This document shows positions 62,630 through 64,000 of a stretch of 64,000 bases of DNA, piece after piece. The first letter of the stretch is position 1. Each line of letters opens with the position of its first letter. The stretch lies in contig NC_081553.1 of assembly GCF_963082655.1 (NCBI RefSeq), forward strand, positions 65,148,892-65,212,891. The letters run 5' to 3'. Below the pieces are notes generated by a model that ran no database searches, was not told the DNA's origin, and saw nothing but the letters and a program-made list of their open reading frames with translations. A program made the translations under genes and the position numbers. The stretch comes from Stomoxys calcitrans (Eukaryota > Arthropoda > Insecta > Diptera > Muscidae).

Positions 62630-62861
62630 CAGGGTGGCTGATGAATATTGCTACAATGATGAATATTGCTACATTTTTTTTTCGGTGTATGGAATACATT
62701 TTTCTTTTATTCATGTTAAATTAAATTATTAAATTAATTATTAAATTATTATTAATTAAATTAATTAATTAATTAATTAAATTAATTATTAAATTATTAT
62801 TATTAAATAGAAAAAAAGTTATTACATTTTTTTTTGGTAGCGGCTTTCATCAGCCACCCTG
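62630..62861. mobile_element. MITE with CAGGGTGGCTGATGAA termini (232 bp)
   Basis: Left CAGGGTGGCTGATGAA and right TTCATCAGCCACCCTG are perfect 16-bp inverted repeats. Matches continue to about 25 bp (GCTAC). TA is duplicated at 62628-62629 and 62862-62863, as in Tc1/mariner elements. The centre is an (AATT)n-type AT block (62710-62810). No ORF. Confidence 0.9.
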
Positions 62862-62877
62862 TATGACGAACTTAATA

Positions 62878-63649
62878 TGGAAGGTATGTCAGGTTAAAGA
62901 CTGATTTGAACCGTATTTCGCACAGTTGTTGGAAGTCATAACAGAACACCGCAGTCATAACAGAACACCGCATTTCAGCCGAATCAGACAAAAATTGAGG
63001 CTTGTATGGGCTTAAGTGGTCAAATCGGGAGATCGGTTTATATGGGAGCTATATCAGGTTAAAGACCCATTCGAACTGTATTTGGCACAGTTGTTGGAAG
63101 TCTCAAGAGTACACTATGTGCAAAAATTCAGCCAAATCGGACAAAAAATTGTAAAGGCTCAAGATGTCAAATCCGTAGATCGGTTTACATGGGAGAGCTA
63201 TATCAAGTTATACACTAATTCGGACCATACATAACATAGTTGTTGGTTTGGACCATTCTTGGCACAGTTATTGGTAGTTAAAACATGTGAAATATCAGCC
63301 AAATCGGATAGGAATTGCGATCTGGAGAGGCTAAAGAAGTTAATAGCCGCGATCGGTTTATTTGACAGCTATATGAAACCATTGACCGATATGGCCCATT
63401 TACAATCCCAACCGGCCTACACTAATTGGACGTATTTGTGCAAACTTTCAAGCATCTATCTTTTCTGCTGCGAAAGTTAACGTGCATTCGACCGACGGAT
63501 GGATAGACAGGCGGACATGGGTTGAACCACTTAGAATGTCATGGCAATCAAGAATATACATGCTTTATGGGATCTAAGACCAATATTTCGATGTGTTCCA
63601 ACCGGAATGACAAAGTAAGTATACCCCTAAACTGCTGTGGAGGGTATAA
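62878..63649 (+). repeat. Type A mini-me-like element, 3' half
   Basis: About three units ('gggagatcggtttatatggg'), 'cctacactaattggacg', ACGGATGGATAGACAGGCGG, 'aatgtcatggcaatcaag', TA-poor core and the terminal GTGGAGGGTATAAAATA. Confidence 0.85.
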
Positions 63650-63826
63650 AATATAAAAATTATTGTTTCATTTTCCGACCCTTGAAATAAATCAAATTCG
63701 CTACTAAGTAAACAAACCAATACTCTCTCAGTCTCTCATTTCATTGACAGCAAGGTGAGAACATAACTATTTTGACATCTACCACTTTCTTTCCCACTTC
63801 CTTTACCATTAGTTTGCTCAAACTTC

Positions 63827-63832
63827 TCAGTT
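63827..63832 (+). promoter_or_regulatory. Initiator and probable 5' leader of a downstream gene
   Basis: TCAGTT (A at 63829) matches the insect initiator, and CGGTCG follows at +23 to +28. The sequence after it (63870-63960) is A-rich, with GTGAAAATTGTCC, AAAAGAGTG and GAAAAGTGAATTCC. That composition is usual for fly 5' UTRs. No start codon with a long frame occurs before the window ends, so the gene, if real, lies beyond 64000. Confidence 0.35.
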
Positions 63833-64000
63833 TCGTTTACATTTTTCAACCGGTCGCATGCAATATTAAGCCCTTAGAAAAGTTTAAGTTAAAAAGTGAT
63901 CACAACCAGTGAAAATTGTCCAAAAGAGTGTTAAATCAAAAGAAAAGTGAATTCCAACTAATATATTTATTGATTTATATGGAATTTCTTCCAAATATGA

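Overview
This window is nuclear DNA from a calyptrate (muscoid) fly. Stomoxys, Haematobia and Musca-like genomes are the best fit, but the species cannot be fixed from the sequence alone. The evidence is short GT-AG introns, insect-type TATA and TCAGT core promoters, and a very dense load of fly interspersed repeats. These repeats carry the (TA)n, conserved core and (GTCY)n arrangement of the dipteran mini-me type. Host coding sequence is sparse and repeats fill most of the window.

Host genes. (1) The 3' end of a UDP-glycosyltransferase lies at 1-892 (+), with two exons, the UGT signature, a C-terminal membrane anchor and a KxKxx tail. (2) A split gene for a 64-residue secreted basic peptide lies at 5799-7780 (-); its intron is full of repeats. 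(3) A second split gene, for a 62-residue secreted lysine-rich helical peptide, lies at 21794-22058 (-). Its mature N-terminus has a cecropin-like pattern. An acidic coding-like exon (22481-22819) and a duplicated promoter segment lie beside it. (4) The last two exons of a retinol-dehydrogenase-like short-chain dehydrogenase lie at 39842-40497 (-). (5) A probable promoter and 5' leader of a gene that continues past the window lies near 63829 (+). Both peptide genes have exons too short for ordinary ORF calling and were found by splice-site reading.

Mobile DNA. A near-intact two-ORF LINE (12897-17412, -) is flanked by identical 138-bp direct repeats. Degraded LINEs include RTE-like copies (1890-4672, 46622-48640), LOA/I-like copies with RNase H (9262-11500, 26508-28260, 34063-34990, 36484-36766, 55250-58615) and a CR1-like piece (about 5000-5285). 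DNA elements include a mariner transposase remnant (about 49700-50465), six copies of a roughly 240-bp mariner-type MITE, three copies of a rearranged Tc-like element whose catalytic segment is inverted between long terminal repeats, and a separate MITE at 62630-62861. At least one tRNA-derived SINE family is present in six or more copies.

The commonest repeats are mini-me/Helentron-like elements 0.7-2 kb long. They share end modules (a TTCGGCCGGGCCGAA hairpin at one end; TATACCC, (TA)n, core and (GTCY)n at the other) but carry different internal tandem units, called types A, B, C and D here. Other repeats are a 29-bp minisatellite (60690-61848) and a GGAC/AGAC expansion (38818-39034).

Layout: UGT and RTE debris (0-4.7 kb); peptide gene 2 between mini-me copies (4.7-7.9); LOA LINE (9.3-11.5); nested stack with the young LINE (12.1-20.8); Tc element and peptide gene 1 (21.0-22.8); type C array and SINE (22.8-24.5); LINE and mini-me alternation (26-39); SDR gene (39.8-40.5); SINE, MITE and mini-me (40.9-48.6); mariner remnant and type C/B arrays (49.7-54.5); LINE (55.2-58.6); minisatellite (60.7-61.8); MITE, mini-me and the promoter (62.6-64).
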